A stretch of 64,000 nt of DNA. Source: Bacillaceae bacterium IKA-2 (GTDB lineage: Bacteria; Bacillota; Bacilli; Bacillales; Anaerobacillaceae). The notes under the pieces were generated by a model that made no database searches, had not been told where the DNA came from, and saw only the letters and a list, made by a program, of their open reading frames with translations. The stretch spans positions 3,844,001 to 3,908,000 of the forward strand of contig CP134492.1 of assembly GCA_031761875.1 (NCBI GenBank), written 5' to 3'. The position numbers and the translations under genes were made by a program. Shown piece by piece: positions 36,525 through 45,740 of the stretch. Within the stretch, counting starts at the first letter, position 1; each line of letters starts with the position of its first letter.

Positions 36525-36705
36525 TCGTTAAGAAAAGCGCAAGGCGACCGCCTATCAGCGAAAATCGGTGGAAGACCTTTGACAGAAGTCGCTTTTGGAT
36601 TTCCGAAAAGGACTAGAGCCCTCGAGCCGATGTCGCCTGCTCCTGCGGTTACTCTTCGCAAAACCTGCTATGAAATAACACAATGATGTGTCTTGAAGCT
36701 AGACA
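36525..36705. repeat. GC-rich intergenic repeat element (candidate)
   Basis: The segment from AAAAGCGCAAGGCGACCGCC to GAAGCTAGACAG resembles dispersed intergenic repeats of Bacillaceae that begin GAAAAGCGnAGGCG and end GAAGCTAGACA. It contains inverted GGCGAC/GTCGCC arms. A 61-codon frame across it (36476-36661) has repeat-like composition and is not called a gene. Only one copy is in this window. Confidence 0.5.
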
Positions 36706-36729
36706 GACACGAAATTTTTTAATCAATAT

Positions 36730-36756
36730 AAAAAAGCCCCAAAATGGGACTTTTTT
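36730..36756. terminator. Bidirectional terminator after fadE
   Basis: An A-run, a short GC stem (GCCCC/GGGAC with one mismatch) and a T-run lie between fadE (stop at 36912) and the repeat region. It would end the fad operon transcript. Confidence 0.6.
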
Positions 36757-36911
36757 ATATAGTAGAGAGGAGAATGCCCTTTCTTTAGAAAGGAGGATTA
36801 TTTATTTTTGGAACTTAAGCTCCAAATTTGATAACAAAACGAAAAGCGTAAGCACCCTTTAAGAATTAACTCAGAGATCTCTCTTGGTGCCTACAATTAA
36901 GCTAGTCTTTA

Positions 36912-38693
36912 TTAAACTACATAGCGCTCTGCTTTAATTAATTTTTCAGCAATTTTGCGCTTAAGTGCAACAACGTTTACCGGTGTGTGGCGAGTAAGCT
37001 TACGTATCATAGCTAGCATTGTACGAAGCGTGTCTCCTTCTTCCATTGCAACTAATGATACTTTCGCAACACCTTCAATACGATTAAATGATTCTTGACA
37101 GAATACTTGTGTCATTAATAACTTTTGCTCATTTTGGTCTACACCATTTTTATTTATCGCCTTTTCTGTTCTTAGTACTGACGATTCCATTGCGTATACT
37201 TCGTTTGCAAGATCAGCAATTTTCGCTAAAACTTCTTGCTCCTTTTGTAAATCTTTACCATATTTTTGAGCGCCCGTTCCAGCGATCATTAAAAAGACTT
37301 TTTTTGCCATTGATACTAAATATTTTTCTTGAGATAATGGCTCATCGTCAATTTCTTGAGGCATCATCGACAATAATTCTCCTTGAAGCGCTGTTGCTTT
37401 TTCTAGGAAAGGCAGTTCACCTTTCATTGCTTTACGTAAAATTGTTGCCGGAACTAACATCCGATTAATTTCGTTTGTGCCTTCAAAAATCCGGTTAATA
37501 CGAGAGTTACGGTACATAGCTTCAATTTCATACTCAGCCATGAAACCGTTACCACCATGAATTTGAACTCCTTCGTCAACAACATAATCTAACACTTCTG
37601 ATCCAAATATTTTATTTAATGAACACTCAACTGCATATTCAGCAATTGCTGTTGCAACAGCTTTACCGTCTTTTTGTTCTGCTTCAGAAAGTCTATTAAA
37701 GCTTTCTTCAATTAAACCACCTGTACGATAAATTGAACTTTCAGATGCATAGGTTGCCGCTGCCATTGTTCCAAGCTTTTCTTGGATCAGTGTAAAACTA
37801 GATATCGGCTGTTTAAACTGATGACGTTCGTTGGCATATTTAACAGATAATTGAATAGCACGCTTTGCACCACCAACACAACCAACTCCAAGTTTATAAC
37901 GACCGACGTTTAAAATGTTGAAAGCAATAACATGACCTTTACCAATTTCACCAAGTAAGTTTTCTACTGGTACTAAAGCATCTTCTAAAATCAATGTACG
38001 TGTAGAAGAGCCTTTTATACCCATTTTCTTTTCTTCTGGACCAACTGAAACGCCTTCATAGTCTTTTTCAACGATGAAAGTAGAGAAGTGCTCTCCATCA
38101 ATTTTTGCATAAACAACGAATACATCTGCAAAACCAGCGTTTGTAATCCATTGTTTTTCACCATTTAGTACATAATGAGTACCTGCATCATTTAGCTTTG
38201 CTGTTGCTTTTGCACCTAGTGCATCAGAACCTGAACTCGGCTCTGTTAACGCATATGCACTAAGAAGTTCCCCAGAAGCTAAGCCCGGTAAATATTTCGT
38301 TTTTTGCTCGTGATTACCGAAGAAAACAATCGGAAGTGAACCGATTCCAACGTGAGCTCCGAAACTTAAAGAAAATGATCCAGACAAAGAAAACTTTTCG
38401 GTAATTAATGAAGAACTAATTTTATCTAAACCAATACCACCGTACTCTTCAGGTACATCGGCACCTAAAAGTCCAAGCTCTCCTGCTTGTTTTAAAAGTT
38501 TTACAGAACGATCAAACTCGTGTTTTTCAATAAACTCAAGTTCTGGCACTACTTGCTCAACTACAAAATCTTCCGTTGTACGGGCGATCATAATTTGCTC
38601 GTCAGTAAAATCTTCTGGCGTAAATACCATTTCTGCATCAATATCTTCTAGTAAATAGCTACCACCTTTAATTACTTTATCAGTTGTTGACAT
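36912..38693 (-). CDS. fadE: Acyl-CoA dehydrogenase FadE
   Basis: A 593-residue FAD-dependent acyl-CoA dehydrogenase with a C-terminal extension. Signatures include YALTEPSSGSDALGAKATA, WITNAGFADVF, QFKQPISSF and YRNSRINRIFEGTNEINRM. It performs the first oxidation of acyl-CoA in beta-oxidation. It is the last gene of fadN-fadA-fadE, 95 bases after fadA. GAGGAGG precedes the ATG. Confidence 0.95.
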   Translation of the reverse strand: MSTTDKVIKGGSYLLEDIDAEMVFTPEDFTDEQIMIARTTEDFVVEQVVPELEFIEKHEFDRSVKLLKQAGELGLLGADVPEEYGGIGLDKISSSLITEKFSLSGSFSLSFGAHVGIGSLPIVFFGNHEQKTKYLPGLASGELLSAYALTEPSSGSDALGAKATAKLNDAGTHYVLNGEKQWITNAGFADVFVVYAKIDGEHFSTFIVEKDYEGVSVGPEEKKMGIKGSSTRTLILEDALVPVENLLGEIGKGHVIAFNILNVGRYKLGVGCVGGAKRAIQLSVKYANERHQFKQPISSFTLIQEKLGTMAAATYASESSIYRTGGLIEESFNRLSEAEQKDGKAVATAIAEYAVECSLNKIFGSEVLDYVVDEGVQIHGGNGFMAEYEIEAMYRNSRINRIFEGTNEINRMLVPATILRKAMKGELPFLEKATALQGELLSMMPQEIDDEPLSQEKYLVSMAKKVFLMIAGTGAQKYGKDLQKEQEVLAKIADLANEVYAMESSVLRTEKAINKNGVDQNEQKLLMTQVFCQESFNRIEGVAKVSLVAMEEGDTLRTMLAMIRKLTRHTPVNVVALKRKIAEKLIKAERYVV

Positions 38694-38788
38694 TTAAAAA
38701 CCTCCTCATATTTAAAACTTGAATTAGTTGAAAAGAATCTTTTCCAGTAGAGACGATCAACTAATTCTTTTGCTTTTATTCCTACATA

Positions 38789-39967
38789 CTAAATTAGTTC
38801 GAATACTCCCGCTGCTCCCATTCCGCCACCGATACACATCGTAACGACACCAAACTGTTCACCGCGACGCTTCATTTCGTGGATTAACGATAATGTCAGC
38901 TTTGTTCCTGTACATCCAAGCGGATGCCCTAACGCAATTGCTCCTCCATTAACATTTACCTTATTAATATCTAGGTTTAAATGTCTAATGACTTGCAATG
39001 ATTGCGAAGCAAAGGCTTCGTTTAATTCAAATAAGCCGATATCTGATAGTTGTAAACCTGCCATTTTCAATGCTTTTGGAATTGCTTCTACTGGACCAAT
39101 TCCCATGATTTCAGGTGGAACACCTGCAACGGCAAACGAACGAAAACGGACTAACGGTTTTAATCCTTCTGCCTCAGCCATGGCACGATCCATAATTAGA
39201 ACACTTGCAGCACCATCACTCATTTGTGATGTATTTCCTGCTGTAACCGTTCCTTTCGGATGAAACGCAGGTCTCAATTTACTTAACCCTGCAACTGAAC
39301 TATCCGCACGAACTCCTTCATCTTGAGAGAAAATCACTTTGTTTTCTTTTAACTTATTGTCTCTCCCTACTGAACGTAACATCACTTCAACAGGAACGAT
39401 TTCATCGGCAAACTTACCCGTCTTAATTGCCTCTGCTGCTTTTCTATGACTTTCAACTGCAAAAGCATCTTGATCAGCTCGACTGATTTCAAACCGTCGT
39501 GCTACTTCTTCAGCAGTAAAACCCATCCCCATATAATACTCTGGAGCATTGACAACTAACGTCGGATTTGGAGCAATGACGTGTCCTCCCATTGGGATCA
39601 TTGACATCGATTCCGCTCCCCCGGCGATAACCGCATTGGCAGACCCGAGCATAATACTTTGGGCACCATAGGCAATGCTTTGCAAACCTGAAGAACAGTA
39701 TCGATTGATTGTGATTGCAGACGCCGTGTTTGGAAGTCCTGCTAAGGCAGCGATATTCCTTGCCATATTCATTCCTTGTTCTGCTTCTGGCATTGCACAA
39801 CCGATAATGACATCATCGATAAGTTTTGGGTCAAAGTTCCCTGCTCGACGAAGAGTTTCTTTAATTGTAATTGCACCTAAATCGTCTGGACGTACATTCG
39901 CTAATGTCCCTTTGTTTGCTTTTCCGACAGGTGTTCTTGCACCTGCAACAATAACCGCTTCTTTCAC
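38789..39967 (-). CDS. fadA: Acetyl-CoA acyltransferase (3-ketoacyl-CoA thiolase) FadA
   Basis: A 392-residue thiolase with the nucleophile in NRYCSSGLQSIAYGAQ, the histidine block GGAIALGHPLGCTGTK and the final CIGGGMGAAG. It cleaves 3-ketoacyl-CoA to acetyl-CoA. The frame is open to 40063, but GTG at 39965-39967 follows AAGGAGGG by about 8 bases and gives the normal thiolase length. It follows fadN by 28 bases. Confidence 0.95.
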   Translation of the reverse strand: MKEAVIVAGARTPVGKANKGTLANVRPDDLGAITIKETLRRAGNFDPKLIDDVIIGCAMPEAEQGMNMARNIAALAGLPNTASAITINRYCSSGLQSIAYGAQSIMLGSANAVIAGGAESMSMIPMGGHVIAPNPTLVVNAPEYYMGMGFTAEEVARRFEISRADQDAFAVESHRKAAEAIKTGKFADEIVPVEVMLRSVGRDNKLKENKVIFSQDEGVRADSSVAGLSKLRPAFHPKGTVTAGNTSQMSDGAASVLIMDRAMAEAEGLKPLVRFRSFAVAGVPPEIMGIGPVEAIPKALKMAGLQLSDIGLFELNEAFASQSLQVIRHLNLDINKVNVNGGAIALGHPLGCTGTKLTLSLIHEMKRRGEQFGVVTMCIGGGMGAAGVFELI

Positions 39968-39995
39968 GATATCTTCCCTCCTTTTAGTTGACCCG

Positions 39996-42383
39996 TTAGT
40001 TACGCAACGGTTTACCCTTGGTGAGCATATGTTGCATCCGCATTTGCGTTTTTGGTTCTCCAACTAGGCTTAAAAATGCTTCTCGTTCAAGGTCTAGCAA
40101 GTACTGTTCATCAACATAGGTTCCTTTAGGTACTCTTCCTCCTGCAATGGTAAAGGCAAGCTTCTCAGCAATTTTTAAATCATGATCAGATATTATGCCA
40201 CCAAATTTCATCGTCTTTGCCCCTAATAACATTGTTGCATAGCCACTTTCACCAACAACTGGAATTTTATTGCGTTTCGGCGGTTGGTAACCTTGGTTAG
40301 CTAAGTGAAGTACATGCTCTTTCGCATCATGCAATAAATGATCTCCATTCATGCTTATTTCATCTTGCGCTCGGATAAAACCAAGCTTTCCTGCTTCGTG
40401 AGCTGAAGTTGAAACTTTCGCCATTGCGATTGTTTCAAACGTTTGGTTAGCAATTGCTTGTAAATCAATTTTTGCCCCTGCTGGCAATCCTTCTATTAAG
40501 CGCAGATAAAGCTCTTTGTTTCCTCCACCACCAGGGATAAGACCAACACCAACCTCAACTAATCCCATATATGTTTCAGAAGAAGCTTGTATTCTAGCAG
40601 ACGGCAAACATATTTCTGTTCCCCCACCTAGAGTCATGCCAAACGGTGCTGAGACAACTGGCTTAGCTGAATAGCGAATGTTTGCCATTGCCTGTTGGAA
40701 TTGACGAACAACTAGATCAACTTCAAAGAAGTTATCATCTTGAGCTTCCATTAAAATCATCATTAAGTTGGCACCAACACAGAAGTTTTTACCTTGATTA
40801 TTAATGACAAGTCCGCGATAATTTTTTTCTACTTCAGTTATCGAGTTGTTAATCATTTGAATAACATCTAAACCGATAGAGTTATTTGGTGATGTGAATT
40901 CTAAACAAGCAATATCATCGCCAATATCGATTAATGATGCTCCCGAGTTCTTTTTAATGACACGATCATTTTCTTTTAATGTCTTAATGTGAATAACCTT
41001 AGGGTTCTCCTCATTTTGAACATACTCACCATTTTTATAGAAAAGATTACGAGCTTCATAGAAAGACTTTTTGCCACTATCGAGCATTTCCGTTACCCAA
41101 GTAGGAACTTGATCGCCTTCCGCTTGCATACGTTTTACTGATTTTTCAACTCCGATCGCATCCCATGTTTCGAATGGACCTAGTTCCCAGCCGAAGCCCC
41201 ATCTCATTGCTTCGTCAATCGAGATAATATCATCAGCAATTTCAAATGCTTTCTCTGCTGAATAAAGTAACACTGGCTTTAAAATGTTCCATACAAGCTC
41301 TCCAGCACGATCATTAGCATATACAAGCGCTTTCATTTTTGCACTCTTGCCTTTTGCTTGCTTACTTGCTTGTACAGATGGTGCTTTTAATTTTTTGCCG
41401 GCTACATACTCCATTGTCGTATAGTCAAGTTCAAGGATTTCAGTGCCTTTTTCGCCTTTTTTCTTTAAAAAGAAACCTTGACCGGACTTACTTCCGAGCC
41501 AACCCTTTTCAGCCATCTCGTGCATCCATTGTGGTGGATCAAAGACGTCTTTTTCAGATCCTTCAACTTGATCATAGACGTTTTTGGCAACGTGTAAAAA
41601 TGTATCCAAGCCGACAACATCTAATGTACGGAATGTTGCACTTTTCGGTCTACCAAGTGCAGGCCCAGTAACTGAGTCAACTTCACCGACAGAGTAACCA
41701 CCCTTAACCATTTCAGCAACGGTTACTAGTAAACCATATGTTCCAATCCGGTTTGCGATAAAGTTAGGCGTATCTTTCGCCTCGACCACACCTTTACCTA
41801 AAACATCTTCGCCGAACTGCTTAATATATTGGAATATTTCTTCACTTGTGTCTTTTGTCCGAATTACTTCAAGAAGCTTTAAGTATCTAGGTGGATTGAA
41901 AAAGTGAGTACCTAAAAAGTTTTTACGGAAATCATCACTTCTGCCTTCAGCCATTGCCTCAATTGAAATACCTGAAGTATTTGAACTAACGATACTTCCT
42001 TGTTTACGAAATTCATCTACTTGTGAAAAAACTTTCTTTTTAATGTCTAAATTTTCAACAACAACTTCAATGACCCAGTCAACTTCTGAAAGACGTTTCA
42101 TATCGTCTTGCATATTCCCTACTTCAATTAGGTCGACATGACCTTTTTCAGATAGAGGTGCTGGCTTTTGCTTTAACAACTTTTGTTTCGAAGTTTGGGC
42201 TAAGCGATTACGTACCTGCGCATCTTCTAATGTAAGACCTTTCTGCGTTTCCTCATCTGTTAATTCACGTGGAACGATGTCTAACAAAAGTGACGGAATT
42301 CCAATATTCGCCAAATGTGCAGCGATTCCAGATCCCATTACTCCTGATCCTAAAATAGCGACCTTGTTTATTTTCCTGATCAT
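39996..42383 (-). CDS. fadN: 3-hydroxyacyl-CoA dehydrogenase / enoyl-CoA hydratase FadN
   Basis: A 795-residue bifunctional enzyme: an N-terminal Rossmann domain VAILGSGVMGSGIAAHLA and HFFNPPRYLKLLEV, then a dehydrogenase C-terminal domain. A crotonase-like domain follows (about residues 500-700; GLVINNQGKNFCVGANL, GMTLGGGTEICL). The ATG at 42381-42383 is used because GAAGGAGGT lies just ahead; the frame is open to 42455. First gene of the fad operon, with a FadR site upstream. Confidence 0.95.
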   Translation of the reverse strand: MIRKINKVAILGSGVMGSGIAAHLANIGIPSLLLDIVPRELTDEETQKGLTLEDAQVRNRLAQTSKQKLLKQKPAPLSEKGHVDLIEVGNMQDDMKRLSEVDWVIEVVVENLDIKKKVFSQVDEFRKQGSIVSSNTSGISIEAMAEGRSDDFRKNFLGTHFFNPPRYLKLLEVIRTKDTSEEIFQYIKQFGEDVLGKGVVEAKDTPNFIANRIGTYGLLVTVAEMVKGGYSVGEVDSVTGPALGRPKSATFRTLDVVGLDTFLHVAKNVYDQVEGSEKDVFDPPQWMHEMAEKGWLGSKSGQGFFLKKKGEKGTEILELDYTTMEYVAGKKLKAPSVQASKQAKGKSAKMKALVYANDRAGELVWNILKPVLLYSAEKAFEIADDIISIDEAMRWGFGWELGPFETWDAIGVEKSVKRMQAEGDQVPTWVTEMLDSGKKSFYEARNLFYKNGEYVQNEENPKVIHIKTLKENDRVIKKNSGASLIDIGDDIACLEFTSPNNSIGLDVIQMINNSITEVEKNYRGLVINNQGKNFCVGANLMMILMEAQDDNFFEVDLVVRQFQQAMANIRYSAKPVVSAPFGMTLGGGTEICLPSARIQASSETYMGLVEVGVGLIPGGGGNKELYLRLIEGLPAGAKIDLQAIANQTFETIAMAKVSTSAHEAGKLGFIRAQDEISMNGDHLLHDAKEHVLHLANQGYQPPKRNKIPVVGESGYATMLLGAKTMKFGGIISDHDLKIAEKLAFTIAGGRVPKGTYVDEQYLLDLEREAFLSLVGEPKTQMRMQHMLTKGKPLRN

Positions 42384-42403
42384 TAGTACCTCCTTCTCTC
42401 CCT

Positions 42404-42421
42404 TGAATGAATACTCATTCA
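42404..42421. promoter_or_regulatory. FadR operator
   Basis: TGAATGAATACTCATTCA fits the B. subtilis FadR consensus TGAATGAMTANTCATTCA exactly and is a near-perfect palindrome. It sits 21 bases upstream of the fadN start, so FadR would repress the operon until long-chain acyl-CoA releases it. Confidence 0.88.
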
Positions 42422-42762
42422 TTTTTTGAAGAAAAAATTTTTGCTCAACTTGCAAGCCGAAATTCCAACAATATATCTACAATTCTAACTATAAAAGATT
42501 TTCCTCAATAGTGCAATATAAAATATCAAAAAAAATTATTTATTTTAAATAATTTAACTTTTAAAATAGCATCAACTTAAAAGAAGTCCCCATGGGATGT
42601 AGCAAGTGAGTTGTAACCGTCGAACAGTATTGTGAAATTCATTAGCTTTCAATTCTTAAAATTTAGCTAGCATAGCAAACATTTTTTTTGCTAACAATAA
42701 CGCTGAACGAAGAAGTTCAATAAGAATCTGAGTTTAACTAAATTTTTTAAGGAGGCAGTTAC
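42422..42762. other. Divergent intergenic region between the fad operon and the coat genes
   Basis: AT-rich, no gene. It contains a copy of the dispersed TGAATTTCA-type repeat in inverted orientation (42627-42641). Sporulation promoter motifs for the coat genes cannot be assigned with confidence by eye. Confidence 0.3.
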
Positions 42763-43032
42763 ATGCAACAGCAGACAAATCAAATGCAACAACAGGGCAT
42801 TATGCCCCAACCACCTAGCATTGTAACAAGTAAAGACCAACTATACATTACCGACATGTTATCTTGGAATTTATTAGCAACGAAAAAAGCACACTTTTTT
42901 GCGCAACAATGTACTGATTCAGAAATAAAAACTTCTCTTGAGCAAGCGGGACAAATGCATCAACGTCATTACCAAAAGATCATCGGTCACCTACAAAATC
43001 AAAATCAGCCTTCACAATCACAGCTACAATAA
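42763..43032 (+). CDS. Spore coat protein, CotF-like (YusN-type)
   Basis: An 89-residue Gln-rich protein with the CotF-type helical core (TSKDQLYITDMLSWNLLATKKAHFFAQQCTD). The position after the fad operon matches B. subtilis yusN. GGAGGCAGTTAC precedes the ATG. It pairs with the next gene 11 bases downstream. Confidence 0.82.
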   Translation: MQQQTNQMQQQGIMPQPPSIVTSKDQLYITDMLSWNLLATKKAHFFAQQCTDSEIKTSLEQAGQMHQRHYQKIIGHLQNQNQPSQSQLQ

Positions 43033-43043
43033 GAGGAGGAAAA

Positions 43044-43388
43044 ATGATGACTAATCAAAATATGAAAATTGAAAATCCGCAAACCCAAGTGCCTGAAACA
43101 CCACAAATGTCGGATCGTGACTTCATTAATGATCAACTTGCTACTGAAAAATATATGACCGCTTCATATAGCACAGCTTTAAACGAAGCCAGTCACCAAG
43201 TCTTATATCAAGATTTGAGTCAGATCTTCAATGAAACTCAAGAGTGCCAACGTAACTTATTCAATGTAATGTTTAAAAAAGGCTGGTATTCTTTTGATGC
43301 CGCTGATCAGCAACAGCTTACTCAGTCATTTCAGCAGTTTTCAGGATACACGAATCAATTCCCGTATCCAAATAACACCATTTCATAA
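43044..43388 (+). CDS. Spore coat protein, CotF family
   Basis: A 114-residue protein with the CotF domain MSDRDFINDQLATEKYMTASYSTALNEASHQVLYQDLSQIF, then a Phe/Tyr-rich tail. It is co-transcribed with the previous gene and followed by a terminator at 43394-43420. Its likely role is in the spore coat assembled by the mother cell. Confidence 0.88.
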   Translation: MMTNQNMKIENPQTQVPETPQMSDRDFINDQLATEKYMTASYSTALNEASHQVLYQDLSQIFNETQECQRNLFNVMFKKGWYSFDAADQQQLTQSFQQFSGYTNQFPYPNNTIS

Positions 43389-43393
43389 TCTTT

Positions 43394-43420
43394 AAAGCTT
43401 GCCTTTTATGGCAAGCTTTT
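43394..43420 (+). terminator. Terminator of the coat gene pair
   Basis: A 10-bp stem AAAGCTTGCC / GGCAAGCTTT with a 6-base loop, followed by T and A bases. Confidence 0.8.
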
Positions 43421-43641
43421 ATCAATTTCAATCGTAAAACTTTTGCTATTTACTGAAAGCCTTATATGATAACTCACTCAATAATTATTGAATTGTAGCT
43501 AGTTAATTATAATTATGAAATTCACTCAGTAAAATAAACTAAAAATATAGTTTTTTTGGAAATTTTATTCATTTTATTGGTTTTTTAATGTATAATTATT
43601 TTAATAGTTGTTGATTCATAAAAAGGAGTGTTTATTACTTC

Positions 43642-43917
43642 ATGAAAGATTGTAAAATTTATGCCTCAATGATCTTAAGCATTTTATCTTCTAGCAAAGA
43701 CAAAAATTCAGCGCTACAAGCAGTTAAGCAAAACTTTATTTTCCAAGGAACTTTAAGAATTGATACCGAAGCATTATTTATACAGTATCAAAACAACGAA
43801 AATATTTTGGCGGCTGAGTTTATAACACTTATTGAGCAATTCAGTGAAAATAATTATCCTTATTTGGCAAACATCAGCTTAAAGCGAACACGGAGTTCAC
43901 AATCTCACTCTTTGTAG
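43642..43917 (+). CDS. Hypothetical protein (91 residues)
   Basis: A soluble helical protein (LSILSSSKDKNSALQAVKQNFI, LAAEFITLIEQF) with a basic Ser-rich tail. AAGGAGTG is upstream at slightly long spacing, and a terminator follows at 43948. No family is recognised. Confidence 0.55.
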   Translation: MKDCKIYASMILSILSSSKDKNSALQAVKQNFIFQGTLRIDTEALFIQYQNNENILAAEFITLIEQFSENNYPYLANISLKRTRSSQSHSL

Positions 43918-43947
43918 CCTAATAATCATTAATCCTTACATAAAAAC

Positions 43948-43985
43948 AAGTAAGCCCCATAACACAAATTTTGTGGGGCTTACTT
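43948..43985 (+). terminator. Terminator after the 91-residue protein
   Basis: A 12-bp perfect stem AAGTAAGCCCCA / TGGGGCTTACTT. Confidence 0.8.
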
Positions 43986-44025
43986 AGTCATTTTTAAAAA
44001 AATAATGGATCAGTATAATAGTCTG

Positions 44026-44058
44026 GCTCCAGCGGCTGTCGACCGTTGGAGCTTTTCT
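44026..44058 (+). terminator. Orphan terminator-like hairpin
   Basis: A 10-bp stem (GCTCCAGCGG with CCGTTGGAGC, one G-T pair) followed by TTTTCTT. No gene lies directly before it, so it may be part of an intergenic repeat. Confidence 0.5.
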
Positions 44059-44168
44059 TGATGAGAGTAAACGATGTTCATAAATTCAGGTATTTGACCA
44101 GCCCAATCTTTAAGAAAATAAACCCTGCTCTTTGGATAAAAAGGAATTTATAGAAGCATAATAACTAT

Positions 44169-44729
44169 ATGGAAAATGACAAAATTATTTTTTTTACTGC
44201 CGTCGCGCTTTGGATTATTCAATTTCTACTATTTAAAGACCAACAAAGAAAGGAGGACCATGCTAATAAAGACTCAAGCTTGCTATTGCTGCAAGGAGGA
44301 GTTTTTCTATGTGTTTTTGTTAGTATTCTGCTCTCGAATTTATCTACATTAGAAACAGAAAGTACAATTTTAAGACAATTTAGTATTCTTTTACTTGGAT
44401 TCGGGATTATGATTCGCTATTGGGCTTACTATGTAATGAAGGATTATTTCACACGCAATATTCACCCACACAAAGATCGACCACTGTTAAGCTATGGTCC
44501 TTATCGCTTTGCTAGGCATCCTTTTCACGTTGGGATTTTCCTAATCACATTAGGACTTTGTTTATTTATCTGTGGTCATATCGTCGCAGTATTAATTGTT
44601 TTTCCGATTATGGGAAGCATTTTGCATTATCGTATGGCGCTTGAAGAACAACTACTTTCACAAAAATATGGAGAAATTTATAGTGGTTGGTGCCGCCACC
44701 GCTTTCGTTTATTTCCGTTTTTGTACTAA
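44169..44729 (+). CDS. Isoprenylcysteine carboxyl methyltransferase-like membrane protein
   Basis: A 186-residue protein with about five membrane segments and the ICMT/PEMT signature GPYRFARHPFHVGIFL ... ALEEQLLSQKYGEIY. Bacterial homologues methylate small lipophilic substrates using S-adenosylmethionine; the substrate here is unknown. The ribosome-binding site is weak. Hairpins follow at 44741 and 44818. Confidence 0.8.
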   Translation: MENDKIIFFTAVALWIIQFLLFKDQQRKEDHANKDSSLLLLQGGVFLCVFVSILLSNLSTLETESTILRQFSILLLGFGIMIRYWAYYVMKDYFTRNIHPHKDRPLLSYGPYRFARHPFHVGIFLITLGLCLFICGHIVAVLIVFPIMGSILHYRMALEEQLLSQKYGEIYSGWCRHRFRLFPFLY

Positions 44730-44740
44730 AAAAGACACTC

Positions 44741-44768
44741 GCCCACAATGTTTCTAAACATTGTGGGC
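44741..44768. terminator. Strong hairpin after the methyltransferase-like gene
   Basis: A perfect 13-bp stem (GCCCACAATGTTT with AAACATTGTGGGC, 2-base loop). The T-run after it is poor on the plus strand. Confidence 0.55.
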
Positions 44769-44817
44769 AACGATAAAATGGGAATTTAAACTAGACAAGG
44801 TGATAATTTTTTTCTAT

Positions 44818-44858
44818 AAAAAGGACATGCACTGAGATTTAGCGCAAGTCCTTTTTTT
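44818..44858. terminator. Bidirectional terminator between convergent genes
   Basis: AAAAAGGAC ... GTCCTTTTTTT with an inner TGC/GCA pairing. A T-run is present on both strands. It serves the plus-strand methyltransferase-like gene and the minus-strand rhodanese lipoprotein. Confidence 0.8.
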
Positions 44859-44866
44859 GTACTATG

Positions 44867-45415
44867 TTAGTTTACAAGATTATATTCAGCTTCATTAATT
44901 GCGTTCATTCCACCTGTAATGATTTTTGCATTATATCCTGCTATTCTCAGCACACCAGCTGCTTGAGATGCATTTTGACCTGAATAACAAACAATAGCAA
45001 TTTCTTGATTTAATGGGAGCTCATCAATTTTTTGACCGATTTGTGCAATCGGGATATTTATTGCTCCTTCTAAGTGACCTTCTTCAAAATGTTCAGTGTC
45101 ACGAATATCTAAGACAAACACACTATCTCTGGCTAATTCGAATTGCTCTTTGAAATCGACTGCAGACTGCATGTTATTACCGTCTGTTGAAACTTTATTA
45201 AAATAGGCAACAGTAGTATCACGAAGCACTTTTTCTTCGTCACATTCTTCAACTTCTACAATAACCTCAGGTTCTGCAGCAGGCTCTGCCGCCGCTACTG
45301 GCTCATTATTGGCAGGTTCAGTACTTGCATTATCCGAACCACAAGCTGTCATACTGAGCATAAGTATTAGTGAAAACATCACCGCTAAAAAACTTGAATA
45401 ACCTTTTTTAAACAT
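44867..45415 (-). CDS. Rhodanese-domain lipoprotein
   Basis: A 182-residue lipoprotein: signal peptide with lipobox LSMTAC (Cys25), an Ala/Pro/Glu-rich linker to about residue 60, and a rhodanese domain with DIRDTEHFEEGHLEGAINIP and active-site Cys143 in CYSGQNAS. It would sit on the outer face of the membrane and handle sulfane sulfur or other thiophilic groups. It opens the envelope/metal island and has its own terminator. Confidence 0.9.
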   Translation of the reverse strand: MFKKGYSSFLAVMFSLILMLSMTACGSDNASTEPANNEPVAAAEPAAEPEVIVEVEECDEEKVLRDTTVAYFNKVSTDGNNMQSAVDFKEQFELARDSVFVLDIRDTEHFEEGHLEGAINIPIAQIGQKIDELPLNQEIAIVCYSGQNASQAAGVLRIAGYNAKIITGGMNAINEAEYNLVN

Positions 45416-45740
45416 TTTATATCCCCCTCATAATTAACTTCTATTTTTTGAGATAAAATTTCTTCACATTTCCTATTATGCTAGCTAAACATTAATAGGT
45501 ACCAACTTGATATTAAACCAAGTTTTTTTCATCTAAGCAAGCTTGCACTTTGATCATATACTAGTGCACCTCGTACCGTATATAGCATTGCTGTTATGTT
45601 CATCGTATCTACATTTACTTCACAAGATTTTCACCATGACTTCATAATTCGCTTATATTTCAACACAAAAAGGGTGTCCATGAAAATAAAATTTCAAAGA
45701 CACCCCTTATGAAATAACTCTGTCAACCTCGTTAATTGAT
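45416..45740. other. Intergenic region between the kinase and the rhodanese gene
   Basis: No gene. It holds the terminator at 45667-45708 and a small inverted repeat (AACTTG ... CAAGTT at about 45504-45524) in the expected upstream region of the rhodanese gene. Confidence 0.35.
45667..45708 (-). terminator. Terminator of the first two-component operon
   Basis: AAGGGTGTC (45670-45678) pairs with GACACCCCTT (45699-45708). On the minus strand it is followed by a T-run. It lies 33 bases past the histidine kinase stop. Confidence 0.8.

Noticed and set aside
36476-36661. 61-codon frame reading MRRVTAGAGDIGSRALV...
   Set aside because: It lies inside a GC-rich intergenic repeat, has repeat-like composition and no ribosome-binding site.
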